Made by a program: the position numbers and the translations under genes
In this document: one piece after another, positions 44,326 through 53,127 of the stretch
How the letters are laid out: the number at the start of each line of letters is the position of its first letter
Numbering within the stretch: the stretch's first letter is position 1
The notes under the pieces: generated by a model
Told to the model about the DNA's origin: nothing
The model's input: the letters and a program-made list of their open reading frames with translations, nothing else
Databases searched by the model: none
Assembly (NCBI RefSeq): GCF_001665575.1
Contig: NZ_LZSU01000012.1
Coordinates: 85,698-149,697, forward strand
From: Mycobacterium sp. 852013-51886_SCH5428379
GTDB lineage: Bacteria > Actinomycetota > Actinomycetes > Mycobacteriales > Mycobacteriaceae
Reading direction: 5' to 3'
Length of the DNA stretch: 64,000 bases

Positions 44326-44349
44326 GCGTTCAGCGAAACGGCTGAACGC
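44326..44349 (+). terminator. Hairpin with T-tract in the rho leader (terminator or attenuator)
   Basis: GCGTTCAGC pairs perfectly with GCTGAACGC around the loop GAAACG. The stem is followed within ten bases by ATTTT. It is 56 bases upstream of the rho start, so it could end thrB transcripts or act as an attenuator inside the rho leader. Confidence 0.5.
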
Positions 44350-44405
44350 CGAAGAATTTTGCAACCCTCGCGTCACGTAATCAGCGAGGGACAGAAAGGA
44401 AATCC

Positions 44406-46430
44406 GTGACCGATACGGACCTCGTCACCACTGATGCTCCTGGCGCACCTGCCGTCGAGACCCCGACCGCGGAGACAGCCGCCACCGCGGACGTCGCCGC
44501 CGGTGACCGTGCCCGGTCCACCTCGCTGACTTCGATGGTGCTGCCCGAATTGCGCGCACTCGCCAAGCAGATCGGCGTCGAAGGCGCCTCGGGCATGCGT
44601 AAGAGCGAACTCATCGCCGCGATCCGTGAGCGCCGCGAAAGCAACGGCGCCAAGACCGCGCCCGCCGACAGCGCTCCCGAGAAGGTTGCAGAGCAGGCTG
44701 CCGAGCAGCCCGCCGAGAAGCAGGCACCGCCGCGCCGTGAGCGCCGCGGTGCGGCGCGCCGGGCGGGCGCCCCCGAGACCGACTCCGCGGATACGGCCCA
44801 GCCTGCACCGGCTGAGGCGGAGACGCCGGCCGCGGCACCCGCACCCGAGACCAAGGCCGCACCCGAGAACACCGAGTCCGCGCCGGAGAAGGCGCCGGAG
44901 CCGGCTGAGGCCGCCCCGGAGCGCTCTCGGCAGGACAAGCCCGCCAACGACGACAACAAGGGCGACCGCGGTCGGAACCGATCGGGCGATCAGTCGGAAG
45001 GCAAGTCCGACAACAAGAACGACGGCCGCGGCGAGAACCGCGGTGACAACCGCAATGACGGCGGCGGCGACCGGCAGCGTGACGACCAGCAGGGCCGGGG
45101 CAACCGCAACAACGCCAACAACAGCAACAACAACAGCAACGATGACGACGACGACGGCGACGGCCGCCAGGGCAGGCGCGGGCGCCGGTTCCGCGACCGC
45201 AGGCGCCGCGGCGAACGCGGCAGCGAAAGCGGCGGCGGTGGCGGCGGTGACCGCGACACCGAACTGCGCGACGACGACGTCGTCCAGCCGGTGGCCGGCA
45301 TCCTCGACGTGCTCGACAACTACGCGTTCGTCCGCACCTCGGGTTACCTGGCCGGACCCAACGACGTCTACGTCTCGATGAACATGGTCCGCAAGAACGG
45401 CCTGCGCCGCGGCGACGCGGTCACCGGTGCCGTCCGGGTGCCCAAGGAGGGCGACGGCGGCGGGCAGAACCAGCGGCAGAAGTTCAACCCGCTTGTCCGC
45501 CTCGACACCGTCAACGGCGGCCCCGTCGAGGACGCCAAGAAGCGGCCCGAGTTCTCCAAGCTGACCCCGCTGTACCCCAACCAGCGGCTGCGCCTGGAGA
45601 CGACACCGGAACGGTTGACCACCCGCGTCATCGACCTGATCATGCCGATCGGCAAGGGGCAGCGCGCGCTGATCGTGTCGCCGCCCAAGGCCGGTAAGAC
45701 CACGATCATGCAGGACATCGCCAACGCGATCACCCGCAACAACCCTGAATGCCATCTGATGGTCGTGCTCGTCGACGAGCGACCTGAAGAGGTCACCGAC
45801 ATGCAGCGCTCGGTGAAGGGTGAGGTCATCGCCTCGACCTTCGACCGTCCGCCGTCAGATCACACCCAGGCCGCCGAACTGGCCATCGAGCGGGCCAAGC
45901 GCCTGGTCGAGCAGGGTAAGGACGTCGTGGTGCTGCTCGACTCGATCACCCGGCTGGGCCGCGCGTACAACAACGCGTCGCCGGCGTCGGGACGCATCCT
46001 GTCCGGTGGTGTCGACTCGACCGCTCTGTACCCGCCGAAGCGCTTCCTCGGCGCGGCCCGCAACATCGAGCACGGCGGATCGCTGACGATCATTGCCACC
46101 GCGATGGTGGAGACCGGGTCGACCGGCGACACGGTGATCTTCGAGGAGTTCAAGGGCACGGGCAACGCCGAGCTCAAGCTGGACCGCAAGATCGCCGAGC
46201 GCCGCGTGTTCCCGGCGGTCGACGTCAACCCGTCGGGCACCCGCAAGGACGAGCTGCTGCTCTCGCCCGACGAGTTCGCCGTGGTTCACAAGCTGCGTCG
46301 CGTGCTGTCTGGTCTGGACAGCCATCAGGCCATCGACCTGCTGATGAGCCAGCTGCGCAAGACCAAGACGAACTACGAGTTCCTGGTGCAGGTCTCCAAG
46401 ACGGCGCCCGGCTCGGCCGACCACGACTGA
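44406..46430 (+). CDS. rho: Transcription termination factor Rho
   Basis: A 674-residue hexameric RNA helicase. Residues about 35-80 are the Rho N-terminal helical domain (LTSMVLPELRALAKQIG). Residues about 80-280 are a large disordered insertion, first Ala/Glu/Pro-rich and then Asn/Asp/Arg/Gly-rich with runs of Asn and Asp. The cold-shock RNA-binding domain (GILDVLDNYAFVRTSGYL) follows at about 300-370. The ATPase core has the Walker A SPPKAGKTT (about 425-433), MVVLVDERPEEVTDM, the Q loop and the R loop. Such insertions are known in actinobacterial Rho and extend RNA binding. The GTG start has AAAGGAAAT just upstream. Confidence 0.97.
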   Translation: MTDTDLVTTDAPGAPAVETPTAETAATADVAAGDRARSTSLTSMVLPELRALAKQIGVEGASGMRKSELIAAIRERRESNGAKTAPADSAPEKVAEQAAEQPAEKQAPPRRERRGAARRAGAPETDSADTAQPAPAEAETPAAAPAPETKAAPENTESAPEKAPEPAEAAPERSRQDKPANDDNKGDRGRNRSGDQSEGKSDNKNDGRGENRGDNRNDGGGDRQRDDQQGRGNRNNANNSNNNSNDDDDDGDGRQGRRGRRFRDRRRRGERGSESGGGGGGDRDTELRDDDVVQPVAGILDVLDNYAFVRTSGYLAGPNDVYVSMNMVRKNGLRRGDAVTGAVRVPKEGDGGGQNQRQKFNPLVRLDTVNGGPVEDAKKRPEFSKLTPLYPNQRLRLETTPERLTTRVIDLIMPIGKGQRALIVSPPKAGKTTIMQDIANAITRNNPECHLMVVLVDERPEEVTDMQRSVKGEVIASTFDRPPSDHTQAAELAIERAKRLVEQGKDVVVLLDSITRLGRAYNNASPASGRILSGGVDSTALYPPKRFLGAARNIEHGGSLTIIATAMVETGSTGDTVIFEEFKGTGNAELKLDRKIAERRVFPAVDVNPSGTRKDELLLSPDEFAVVHKLRRVLSGLDSHQAIDLLMSQLRKTKTNYEFLVQVSKTAPGSADHD

Positions 46431-46443
46431 TCGGGCTGACGCC

Positions 46444-47049
46444 TCAGACGGCCGGGTCTGCCTTCAGGCCCGGCATCACGTAGCGACGCACCTGCCGGAG
46501 CAGGGCGTCCTCGTCGGTCGGATCCAACGTGTTCCCCGGGACGGTGGCCAGCGAGATGAGCGTGCGCGCAACCCATTCCGCGGCCTCGGCCACGTCCGTG
46601 CCCGGATGGATCTCGCCGCTATCGCGGGCCGCGAGCAGATAGCGGGTCCAGAAATCGGCGAGGTCGGGCACCAGGCCCTGCACGCCGGCGCCCGCGCAGG
46701 CCGCGAACTCGTCGGGTTCCTCCAACCGCAGCTTCATCAGCAGCGCACCGGGGTCGTCGTAGGCGCTGCGGCCGTGCCGGATACCCGCGGTGATCTGCGC
46801 GTCCAGACCGTCGATGCGCTCGAGCATCCCGTGCGCCTCCGACCAGTACGCCTCGTTGAGGCGCACGATCGCCGCGCCGAGCAGTGCCGCCTTGTCGGGG
46901 AAGTGCCGGTAGAGCCAACCTCGCGACACGCCCGCCGCCTCGGCCACCTCCGAGACCGTCGTGGCCCGGATTCCCTTGCTGCGCAGACAGGCTTCGGCCG
47001 CGTCGATCAGACGATCGCGGACCGACCGTGTCGGTGTGGTCGCCGGCAC
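46444..47049 (-). CDS. TetR-family transcriptional regulator
   Basis: A 201-residue regulator with an HTH at about 25-50 (TTVSEVAEAAGVSRGWLYRHFPDKAALLG) and an alpha-helical ligand domain. The GTG at 47049 is chosen because AGGAGG lies nine bases upstream; the TTG at 47097 gives a non-homologous extension. It is divergent from an acyl-CoA ligase gene across 142 bases, and probably regulates it in response to a fatty acid or acyl-CoA. This pair interrupts the rho-rpmE adjacency seen in M. tuberculosis and so looks inserted. Confidence 0.88.
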   Translation of the reverse strand: MPATTPTRSVRDRLIDAAEACLRSKGIRATTVSEVAEAAGVSRGWLYRHFPDKAALLGAAIVRLNEAYWSEAHGMLERIDGLDAQITAGIRHGRSAYDDPGALLMKLRLEEPDEFAACAGAGVQGLVPDLADFWTRYLLAARDSGEIHPGTDVAEAAEWVARTLISLATVPGNTLDPTDEDALLRQVRRYVMPGLKADPAV

Positions 47050-47167
47050 CGGTTGCCACCTCCTCGCGCATAACACCGCGATCGGCACCGCGGTCAATGC
47101 ATTCTGCCAAGCAACGCACCGGTGCGGTGCGCCGCAACGTGGTAGACAGATCCAGAAATCTGTTCAC

Positions 47168-47179
47168 TGACTCGAGTGA
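47168..47179. promoter_or_regulatory. Palindrome upstream of the acyl-CoA ligase, candidate TetR site
   Basis: ACTCGAGT (47170-47177) is perfectly symmetric and lies inside a longer imperfect dyad with TCACT/AGTGA ends. It is 13 bases before the fadD-type start codon, so it could be bound by the divergent TetR protein. Confidence 0.3.
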
Positions 47180-47191
47180 GGTGGGCCGCTG

Positions 47192-48784
47192 ATGCCGGAG
47201 ACACTGCAGCAACTGCTCCGCGAGCGGGCCGACTCCGACTCGGTCGCGATCCGCCACGGTGACGACAGCTGCACGTGGCGCGAACACGTCGCCGACGCAT
47301 CACGGCAGGCGGCCGCACTCATCGCGCGGTCGGATCCGCAGCGCCCGCTGCACGTCGGAGTGCTGCTGGGCAACACCCCCGACATGCTCACCGCGCTCGC
47401 CGCGGCGGCGCTGGGCGGTTACGTGCTGTGCGGGATCAACACGACCCGGCGCGGTGACGCACTGGCTCGCGACATCAATCGGGTGGACTGCCAGATCCTG
47501 ATCGTCAACGCCGAACACCGTTATCTGCTCGAGGGCCTCGACCTGCCCGGCGTGACGGTGCTCGACACCTCCACCGACGAGTGGACACGGTTGCTCGCGG
47601 ACGCGCCCGCGATGGCTCCACACCGTGAGGTCGCCGCCGACGACACCTTCATGATGATTTTCACGTCCGGCACCAGCGGGGAGCCCAAAGCCGTCCAGGT
47701 GCCGCACGCGATGGTGCTGTTCGCGGGCAGTGCCCTCGTCGAGCGCTTCGGTCTGACCCCGGACGATGTCTGCTATCTGGCGATGCCGCTGTTCCATTCC
47801 AACGCCGTCTACGCCGGGTGGAGCGTGGCCGTCGGCGCCGGCGCCGCGATGGCGCCCGCGTCGTTCTCGGCGTCGCGATTCCTGGCCGACATCCGCCGCT
47901 ACGGCGCCACCTACATGAACTACGTCGGCAAACCGCTCGCCTACATCCTGGCGACACCGGAGAAGCCCGACGACTCCGACAATGCGCTGCGTATCGCGTT
48001 CGGCAACGAGGCCGCCGACCGCGACATCGACGCGTTCGGGCGGCGCTTCGGCTGCACCGTGTGGGACGGATTCGGCTCCACCGAGACGGCCGTCATCATC
48101 ACCCGACCCGACGACTGCCCGCCGGGGTCGATCGGCAAGGGGTTTCCCGGCGTGGCGATCTACGACCCCGAGACCGTGCGTGAATGCGACGTCGCGCGCT
48201 TCGACGAGACGGGTGCGCTCGCCAACGCCGACGCGGCCGTCGGGGAACTGGTGAACACCGCCGGCGGCGGTCTGTTCCGCGGGTACTACAACGACGAGGG
48301 CGCCACCGACGAGCGGATGCGACACGGTATGTACTGGTCGGGCGATCTGGCCTACCGCGACGCCGACGGCTGGATCTACCTGGCCGGCCGCACCTCCGAC
48401 TGGATGCGGGTCGACGGCGAGAACCTCACCGCGGCCCCGATCGAACGCATCCTGCTGCGGCTCCCGGTCGTCAACCGCGTGGCCGTGTACCCGGTGCCCG
48501 ACGAGTTCGTCGGCGACCAGGTGATGGCGGCGATCGTGCTGCAGGACGACGCCGAACTGACCCCCGACGAGTTCGGAGAGTTCCTCGCCGCGCAACGTGA
48601 CCTCTCACCGAAGGCCTGGCCGCGCTACGTCTGGGTCGCCGAGGACCTGCCCAGCACCGCCACCAACAAGATCCTCAAACGTGAACTGGTTGGGCTGGGT
48701 GCCGAACCGAACGGACGGCTGCTGTGGAAGCGGTCGGGAAGCGCCTACACGCTGCACCCGGACGCGGCGGTCCGGGCGGAATAG
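47192..48784 (+). CDS. Fatty-acyl-CoA ligase (FadD-type, ANL superfamily)
   Basis: A 530-residue adenylating enzyme expected to activate a carboxylic acid with ATP and load it onto CoA. The AMP-binding P-loop IFTSGTSGEPKAV (about 154-166), the GFGSTETA motif, YWSGDLAYRDADGWIYLAGR and the C-terminal catalytic lysine in TATNKILKREL are all in place. It resembles the FadD1/FadD17 group of mycobacterial ligases; the chain length preferred is unknown. The ATG at 47192 is supported by GAGGTGG upstream. It is divergent from its likely TetR regulator. Confidence 0.88.
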   Translation: MPETLQQLLRERADSDSVAIRHGDDSCTWREHVADASRQAAALIARSDPQRPLHVGVLLGNTPDMLTALAAAALGGYVLCGINTTRRGDALARDINRVDCQILIVNAEHRYLLEGLDLPGVTVLDTSTDEWTRLLADAPAMAPHREVAADDTFMMIFTSGTSGEPKAVQVPHAMVLFAGSALVERFGLTPDDVCYLAMPLFHSNAVYAGWSVAVGAGAAMAPASFSASRFLADIRRYGATYMNYVGKPLAYILATPEKPDDSDNALRIAFGNEAADRDIDAFGRRFGCTVWDGFGSTETAVIITRPDDCPPGSIGKGFPGVAIYDPETVRECDVARFDETGALANADAAVGELVNTAGGGLFRGYYNDEGATDERMRHGMYWSGDLAYRDADGWIYLAGRTSDWMRVDGENLTAAPIERILLRLPVVNRVAVYPVPDEFVGDQVMAAIVLQDDAELTPDEFGEFLAAQRDLSPKAWPRYVWVAEDLPSTATNKILKRELVGLGAEPNGRLLWKRSGSAYTLHPDAAVRAE

Positions 48785-48927
48785 CGACCTCGCCTCGCGC
48801 GTTTAGGCAGGGAGCGGTTGACCTGGCATAATCGATCGCTAGTCACACCCCTCGGTTCCGGTTCACGTCCGCTTCAGTCCAGGTCTGGACGGGCGACCCG
48901 GCGGCCAACTATCGAAGAGGACCAGCA
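48785..48927 (+). promoter_or_regulatory. rpmE promoter and leader, candidate L31 autoregulatory leader
   Basis: A CATAAT -10-like hexamer (48827-48832) is followed by a leader of about 88 bases with a hairpin built from GTCCAGGTCTGGAC (48877-48890). GAGGA lies nine bases before the rpmE ATG. Structured L31 leaders are described in actinobacteria; whether this one matches that family needs a covariance search. Confidence 0.4.
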
Positions 48928-49170
48928 ATGAAGACGGGTATCCACCCTGAGTACGTCGACACCACCGTGGTGTGCGGCTGTGGCAACACCTTCACGACGA
49001 AGAGCACCAAGCAGAGCGGCCAGATCAACGTCGAGGTCTGCTCGCAGTGCCACCCGTTCTACACCGGCAAGCAGAAGATCCTCGACAGCGGCGGCCGTGT
49101 GGCGCGCTTCGAGAAGCGCTACGGCAAGCGCAAGGCGGCCGGCTCCGACAAGGCCGCAGCAGACAACTAG
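48928..49170 (+). CDS. rpmE: 50S ribosomal protein L31 (zinc-binding form)
   Basis: An 80-residue ribosomal protein bridging the subunits. It is the C+ form with a zinc ribbon: Cys16 and Cys18 in VVCGCG and the pair in EVCSQCH (Cys38, Cys41). [25 protein letters not shown] is the family ending, followed by an Ala/Asp/Lys tail. Mycobacteria usually also carry a zinc-free paralogue made under zinc starvation; it is not in this window. A terminator-like hairpin follows directly. Confidence 0.96.
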   Translation: MKTGIHPEYVDTTVVCGCGNTFTTKSTKQSGQINVEVCSQCHPFYTGKQKILDSGGRVARFEKRYGKRKAAGSDKAAADN

Positions 49171-49178
49171 CTACCGAC

Positions 49179-49220
49179 CCGACGCCCGATCTGACGCCAA
49201 GTGCGCAGGCCGGGCGTCGG
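49179..49220 (+). terminator. Terminator-like hairpin between rpmE and prfA
   Basis: CCGACGCCCG (49179-49188) is complementary over ten bases to CGGGCGTCGG (49211-49220), with a 22-base loop and TTTGCGTT after the stem. It begins 9 bases beyond the rpmE stop and would reduce read-through into prfA. Confidence 0.6.
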
Positions 49221-49248
49221 TTTGCGTTCAGGGAAGGAGGGCGACGCG

Positions 49249-50310
49249 ATGACCGCGATCGACACGCTGCTCGCTGAGCACGCCGACCTGGAGGCACAAC
49301 TCGCCGACCCGGCGCTGCACGCCGATGCGGCCAGGGCCCGCCGGGTGGGCCGGCGTTTCGCTCAGCTCACCCCCATCGTCAGCACCCACCGCAAGCTGGA
49401 GACGGCCCGCGGGGACCTGGAGACGGCACGTGAGCTGGCCGCCGACGACAAGTCGTTCGCGGCGGAGGTACCCGAACTCGAGGCGGAGGTCGACCGGCTC
49501 GAGACCCAGCTGTCCGATCTGCTGGCACCGCGCGACCCACACGACGCCGACGACATCGTGCTCGAGGTGAAATCCGGTGAGGGCGGTGAGGAGTCCGCGT
49601 TGTTCGCCGCGGATCTGGCCCGCATGTACACGCGGTACGCCGAGCGGCACGGCTGGACCGTGTCGATGCTGGGGGAGACCTTCTCCGATCTCGGCGGCTA
49701 CAAGGACGCCACGCTGTCGATCCGGAGCAAGGGCGATTCGGCCGACGGCGTCTGGGCGCGGCTGAAGTTCGAAGGCGGTGTGCACCGCGTGCAGCGCGTG
49801 CCGGTCACCGAATCGCAGGGCCGGGTGCACACGTCGGCCGCCGGTGTTCTGGTCTATCCCGAACCGGAGGAGGTCGAGGAGGTCCAGATCGACGAATCGG
49901 ATCTGCGTATCGACGTCTACCGGTCCTCGGGCAAGGGCGGCCAGGGCGTCAACACCACCGACTCCGCGGTCCGCATCACCCACCTGCCCACGGGCATCGT
50001 GGTCACCTGCCAGAACGAGCGGTCCCAGCTGCAGAACAAGGCGCGCGCCATGCAGGTGCTCGCGGCCCGACTGCAGGCCGTCGCCGAGGAACAGGCCCAG
50101 GCCGACGCGTCGGCCGACCGGGCGAGCCAGATCCGTACGGTCGACCGCAGCGAGCGGATCCGCACCTACAACTTCCCCGAGAACCGCATCGCCGACCACC
50201 GCATCAACTTCAAGGCCCACAATCTCGACCAGGTGCTCGACGGCGACCTCGACCCGATGCTGGACGCGCTGGCGTCGGCCGACAAACAGGCCCGACTGCA
50301 GAAGGCATGA
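49249..50310 (+). CDS. prfA: Peptide chain release factor 1
   Basis: A 353-residue RF1 that reads UAA and UAG stop codons. The catalytic GGQ is at residues 230-232 in [16 protein letters not shown]. The codon-recognition domain has the RF1-type [14 protein letters not shown]. The ATG at 49249 is chosen for the strong GGAAGGAGG eight bases upstream (49232-49240). The GGQ glutamine is the methylation target of PrmC, encoded 72 bases downstream. Confidence 0.96.
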   Translation: MTAIDTLLAEHADLEAQLADPALHADAARARRVGRRFAQLTPIVSTHRKLETARGDLETARELAADDKSFAAEVPELEAEVDRLETQLSDLLAPRDPHDADDIVLEVKSGEGGEESALFAADLARMYTRYAERHGWTVSMLGETFSDLGGYKDATLSIRSKGDSADGVWARLKFEGGVHRVQRVPVTESQGRVHTSAAGVLVYPEPEEVEEVQIDESDLRIDVYRSSGKGGQGVNTTDSAVRITHLPTGIVVTCQNERSQLQNKARAMQVLAARLQAVAEEQAQADASADRASQIRTVDRSERIRTYNFPENRIADHRINFKAHNLDQVLDGDLDPMLDALASADKQARLQKA

Positions 50311-50325
50311 GGTCCGAAGACGACG

Positions 50326-50380
50326 ACGAGTGAGGATCGCAGCGAGGCACGAGCGAGGACCGGAGCGAGGAGGAGTCGAG
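50326..50380. repeat. Short intergenic repeat rich in GAGCGAGG units
   Basis: The prfA-prmC gap contains GAGTGAGGA, GCAGCGAGG, GAGCGAGGA, GGAGCGAGG and AGGAG in a row, an imperfect head-to-tail purine-rich repeat. I recall similar runs between genes in many mycobacterial genomes, so this is probably a dispersed intergenic repeat rather than part of either gene. It also supplies AGGAGG-like sequence near the prmC start. Confidence 0.5.
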
Positions 50381-50382
50381 GC

Positions 50383-51267
50383 ATGATGCTGCGGCAGCTC
50401 ATCGATCACGCCGCGGCGGCGCTGGCCGACGCCGGGGTCGGCTCACCCCGCGTGGACGCCGAACTGCTCGCCGCGCACGCGGCCGGCACCGAGAGAGGTC
50501 GGCTGAGCCTCACCCGGACCGAGGACCTGCCCGCCGACTTCCGCGCGCGCCTAGACGGCCTCGTCGCCGAACGGGTAAAGCGGGTTCCGCTGCAGCATCT
50601 GCTCGGCTCCGCGGCGTTCGGGCCCGTGCAGCTCGCCGTCGGACCCGGTGTCTTCGTCCCGCGTCCCGAAACCGAGGCCCTGCTGGAATGGGCCTTGGAA
50701 ACGCTGGGGGCATCGCCGGCGGCACAACCCCTTCCGCGCGACCCCGTGATCGTCGACCTGTGCACCGGCTCCGGCGCGCTCGCGGTCGCGCTGGCCACGC
50801 ACCGGCCGTCCGCGCGGGTCATCGCCGTCGACGACTCGGAAGCGGCGCTGGCCTACGCCCGCCGCAACAGCGCCGGAACCGGCGTCGAAGTCGTCGCCGC
50901 CGACGTCACCGCACCCGATCTGCTGCCCGAATTGAACGGCGCCGTCGACCTCGTCGTCGCGAATCCGCCCTACATCCCCGACGGCGCCGAACTGGAACCC
51001 GAGGTGGCCGACCACGATCCGGCGCATGCCCTGTTCGGCGGACCCGACGGGATGACGGTCATCCGCGCGATCACGGCGCTGGCCCACCGCTGGCTGCGCC
51101 CAGGCGGTCGCTGTGCCGTCGAGCACGACGACACGACGTCGGAAGAAACCGTCGCGGCGTTCGTCGGCGCCGGAGGCTTCGAGGAGGTCACGGCGCGCCG
51201 CGACCTCACCGGGCGGCTGCGGTTCGTGACCGCGACACGATGCGATATGGGGGCGGAGTTGCCATGA
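50383..51267 (+). CDS. prmC: Release factor glutamine methyltransferase
   Basis: A 294-residue SAM-dependent methyltransferase (formerly HemK). It modifies the glutamine of the GGQ motif in release factors. The N-terminal helical domain (1-85) is followed by the SAM loop VDLCTGSGALAVAL and the catalytic NPPY at residues 194-197. Two ATG codons are adjacent at 50383 and 50386. It lies next to its substrate gene prfA and overlaps sua5 by four bases. Confidence 0.95.
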   Translation: MMLRQLIDHAAAALADAGVGSPRVDAELLAAHAAGTERGRLSLTRTEDLPADFRARLDGLVAERVKRVPLQHLLGSAAFGPVQLAVGPGVFVPRPETEALLEWALETLGASPAAQPLPRDPVIVDLCTGSGALAVALATHRPSARVIAVDDSEAALAYARRNSAGTGVEVVAADVTAPDLLPELNGAVDLVVANPPYIPDGAELEPEVADHDPAHALFGGPDGMTVIRAITALAHRWLRPGGRCAVEHDDTTSEETVAAFVGAGGFEEVTARRDLTGRLRFVTATRCDMGAELP

Positions 51268-51920
51268 CCGAACTGTTCGACTGCACCGACCCCGAACAGC
51301 GAGCCATCGGACTCGCCTCCGCGGTGAGCGCGCTCAAGGGCGGCCAGCTCGTCGTGATGCCGACCGACACCGTGTACGGGATCGGCGCCGACGCGTTTGA
51401 CAGCGAGGCGGTCGCCGCGCTGCTGGCGGCCAAGGGCCGCGGCCGCGACATGCCGGTGCCCGTGCTGGTCGGGTCGTGGCACACCATCGACGGACTGGTC
51501 TACACCGTGCCCCGCGCAGCGCGCGAGCTGATCGAGGCCTTCTGGCCGGGCGCGCTCAGCCTGGTCGTACGCCAGGCGCCGTCGCTGCAATGGGATCTCG
51601 GCGACGCCCACGGCACGGTGATGCTGCGGATGCCGCTACATCCGGTCGCCATCGAACTGCTCCGCGAGGTCGGACCGGTGGCGGTCTCCAGCGCCAACAT
51701 CTCCGGCCGGCCCGCCGCCGTGACCGCCGCCGACGCCCGCGCCCAGCTGGGCGATCTCGTCCAGGTCTACCTCGACTCCGGACCGTCCGAACAGCAGTCC
51801 GCCTCCACGATCGTCGACCTCACCGGCGCGGCTCCGCGCATCCTGCGCACCGGGCCGATCGGCGCCGACGCCGTCGCCGAGGTGCTCGGCGTCAATGCCG
51901 AGAGCCTGCTCACCGACTGA
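51264..51920 (+). CDS. L-threonylcarbamoyladenylate synthase (Sua5/YrdC/TsaC family)
   Basis: A 218-residue enzyme that makes threonylcarbamoyl-AMP from threonine, bicarbonate and ATP for the t6A37 modification of ANN-reading tRNAs. GGQLVVMPTDTVYGIGADAFD at the N-terminus, the KGRGRDMPVPVLV segment and SSANISGRPA are the YrdC signatures. The ATG at 51264 overlaps the prmC stop; the longer open frame to 50688 is shadow. Length and order match Rv1301. Confidence 0.94.
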   Translation: MTELFDCTDPEQRAIGLASAVSALKGGQLVVMPTDTVYGIGADAFDSEAVAALLAAKGRGRDMPVPVLVGSWHTIDGLVYTVPRAARELIEAFWPGALSLVVRQAPSLQWDLGDAHGTVMLRMPLHPVAIELLREVGPVAVSSANISGRPAAVTAADARAQLGDLVQVYLDSGPSEQQSASTIVDLTGAAPRILRTGPIGADAVAEVLGVNAESLLTD

Positions 51921-51936
51921 GGCCGCCCGGGTGCAG

Positions 51937-51942
51937 TAGCGT
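51937..51942 (+). promoter_or_regulatory. -10 element TAGCGT of wecA
   Basis: TAGCGT is followed by six bases and the GTG at 51949, directly before an ATG. This supports 51949 as a leaderless start. Confidence 0.4.
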
Positions 51943-51948
51943 GCTGCG

Positions 51949-53127
51949 GTGATGGAGGTCTTTGCGCTGTCGGATCGCGGCACCGGCGTACCGCTGCGCG
52001 AACTCGCCCTGGTGGGCCTGACGGCCGCGATCATCACCTACTTCGCCACCGGCTGGGTACGCGCGCTGGCGACCCGCCTCGGCGCGGTCGCCTATCCGCG
52101 CGAACGCGACGTCCACGTGCAGCCGACGCCGCGCATGGGCGGTCTGGCGATGTACATCGGCGTCGTCGCCGCCGTCCTGCTGGCCTCGCAGCTGCCCGCG
52201 CTCACCCGCGGGTTCGTCTACTCGACCGGGATGCCCGCCGTCGTCGTCGCAGGTGGGCTGATCATGGCCATCGGACTGATCGACGACCGCTGGGGCCTGG
52301 ATGCGCTGACCAAATTCGCCGGCCAGATCACCGCGGCGAGCGTGCTCGTCACGATGGGCGTGGCGTGGAGCGTGCTCTACATCCCGATCGGCGGCGTCGG
52401 CACCATCGTGCTCGACCAGGTCTCCTCGATCCTGCTGACCCTCGCCCTCACCGTGGCCATCGTCAACGCCATGAACTTCGTCGACGGCCTCGACGGCCTG
52501 GCCGCCGGCCTCGGTCTGATCACCGCGTCGGCGATCTGCATCTTCTCCATCGGTCTGTTGCGCGATCACGGCGGCGACGTGTTGTTCTATCCGCCCGCGG
52601 TCATCTCGGTGGTGCTGGCGGGCGCATGCCTGGGCTTCCTGCCACACAACTTCCACAAGGCCCGGATCTTCATGGGTGACTCCGGCTCGATGCTGATCGG
52701 TTTGATGCTCGCCGCGGCCTCGACCACCGCCGCGGGCCCGATCTCGCAGACGGCCTACGGCGCGCGGGACGTGTTCGCGTTGCTGTCGCCGTTCCTGTTG
52801 GTCGTCGCGGTGATGTTCGTACCCGCCCTGGACATGCTGTTGGCGATCATCCGCCGCACCCGGGCCGGTCTGAGCCCGTTCAGCCCCGACAAGATGCACC
52901 TGCACCACCGGTTGCTGGAGATCGGTCACTCGCATCGGCGCGTCGTGCTGCTCATCTATCTGTGGGTCGGCATCGTCGCGCTCGGTGCGGCGAGCACCAT
53001 CTTCTTCGACCCGCGATATACCGGGGGAGTGATGGCGGCGGCCATTCTGGTCGCGATCGTGGTGACGCTGATCCCGCTCATAAGACGTCGAAACGAGCCC
53101 TTCGAGCCGGTGTACGACAAGAAGTAG
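51949..53127 (+). CDS. wecA: Decaprenyl-phosphate N-acetylglucosamine-1-phosphate transferase
   Basis: A 392-residue integral membrane enzyme with about 11 helices. It transfers GlcNAc-1-phosphate from UDP-GlcNAc to decaprenyl phosphate, the first step of the arabinogalactan linker in mycobacteria. Catalytic motifs are MAIGLIDDRWGLD (Asp pair), NFVDGLDGLAAG, FMGDSGSMLIG and the HLHHRLLEIGHSHRR cytosolic loop. A GTG (51949) directly precedes an ATG (51952); the -10 spacing favours the first. The position before the atp operon is that of Rv1302 (rfe). Confidence 0.93.
   Translation: MMEVFALSDRGTGVPLRELALVGLTAAIITYFATGWVRALATRLGAVAYPRERDVHVQPTPRMGGLAMYIGVVAAVLLASQLPALTRGFVYSTGMPAVVVAGGLIMAIGLIDDRWGLDALTKFAGQITAASVLVTMGVAWSVLYIPIGGVGTIVLDQVSSILLTLALTVAIVNAMNFVDGLDGLAAGLGLITASAICIFSIGLLRDHGGDVLFYPPAVISVVLAGACLGFLPHNFHKARIFMGDSGSMLIGLMLAAASTTAAGPISQTAYGARDVFALLSPFLLVVAVMFVPALDMLLAIIRRTRAGLSPFSPDKMHLHHRLLEIGHSHRRVVLLIYLWVGIVALGAASTIFFDPRYTGGVMAAAILVAIVVTLIPLIRRRNEPFEPVYDKK

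Larger units (their letters stand above)
44115..44405. other. thrB-rho intergenic leader
   Basis: These 291 bases hold no gene. They contain a promoter-like pair TTGCTT (44149-44154) and TATCCT (44172-44177) with 17-base spacing, a strong hairpin at 44326-44349, and the ribosome binding site AGAAAGGAAAT before rho. The long untranslated leader fits a regulated, probably autoregulated, rho gene. Confidence 0.5.
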
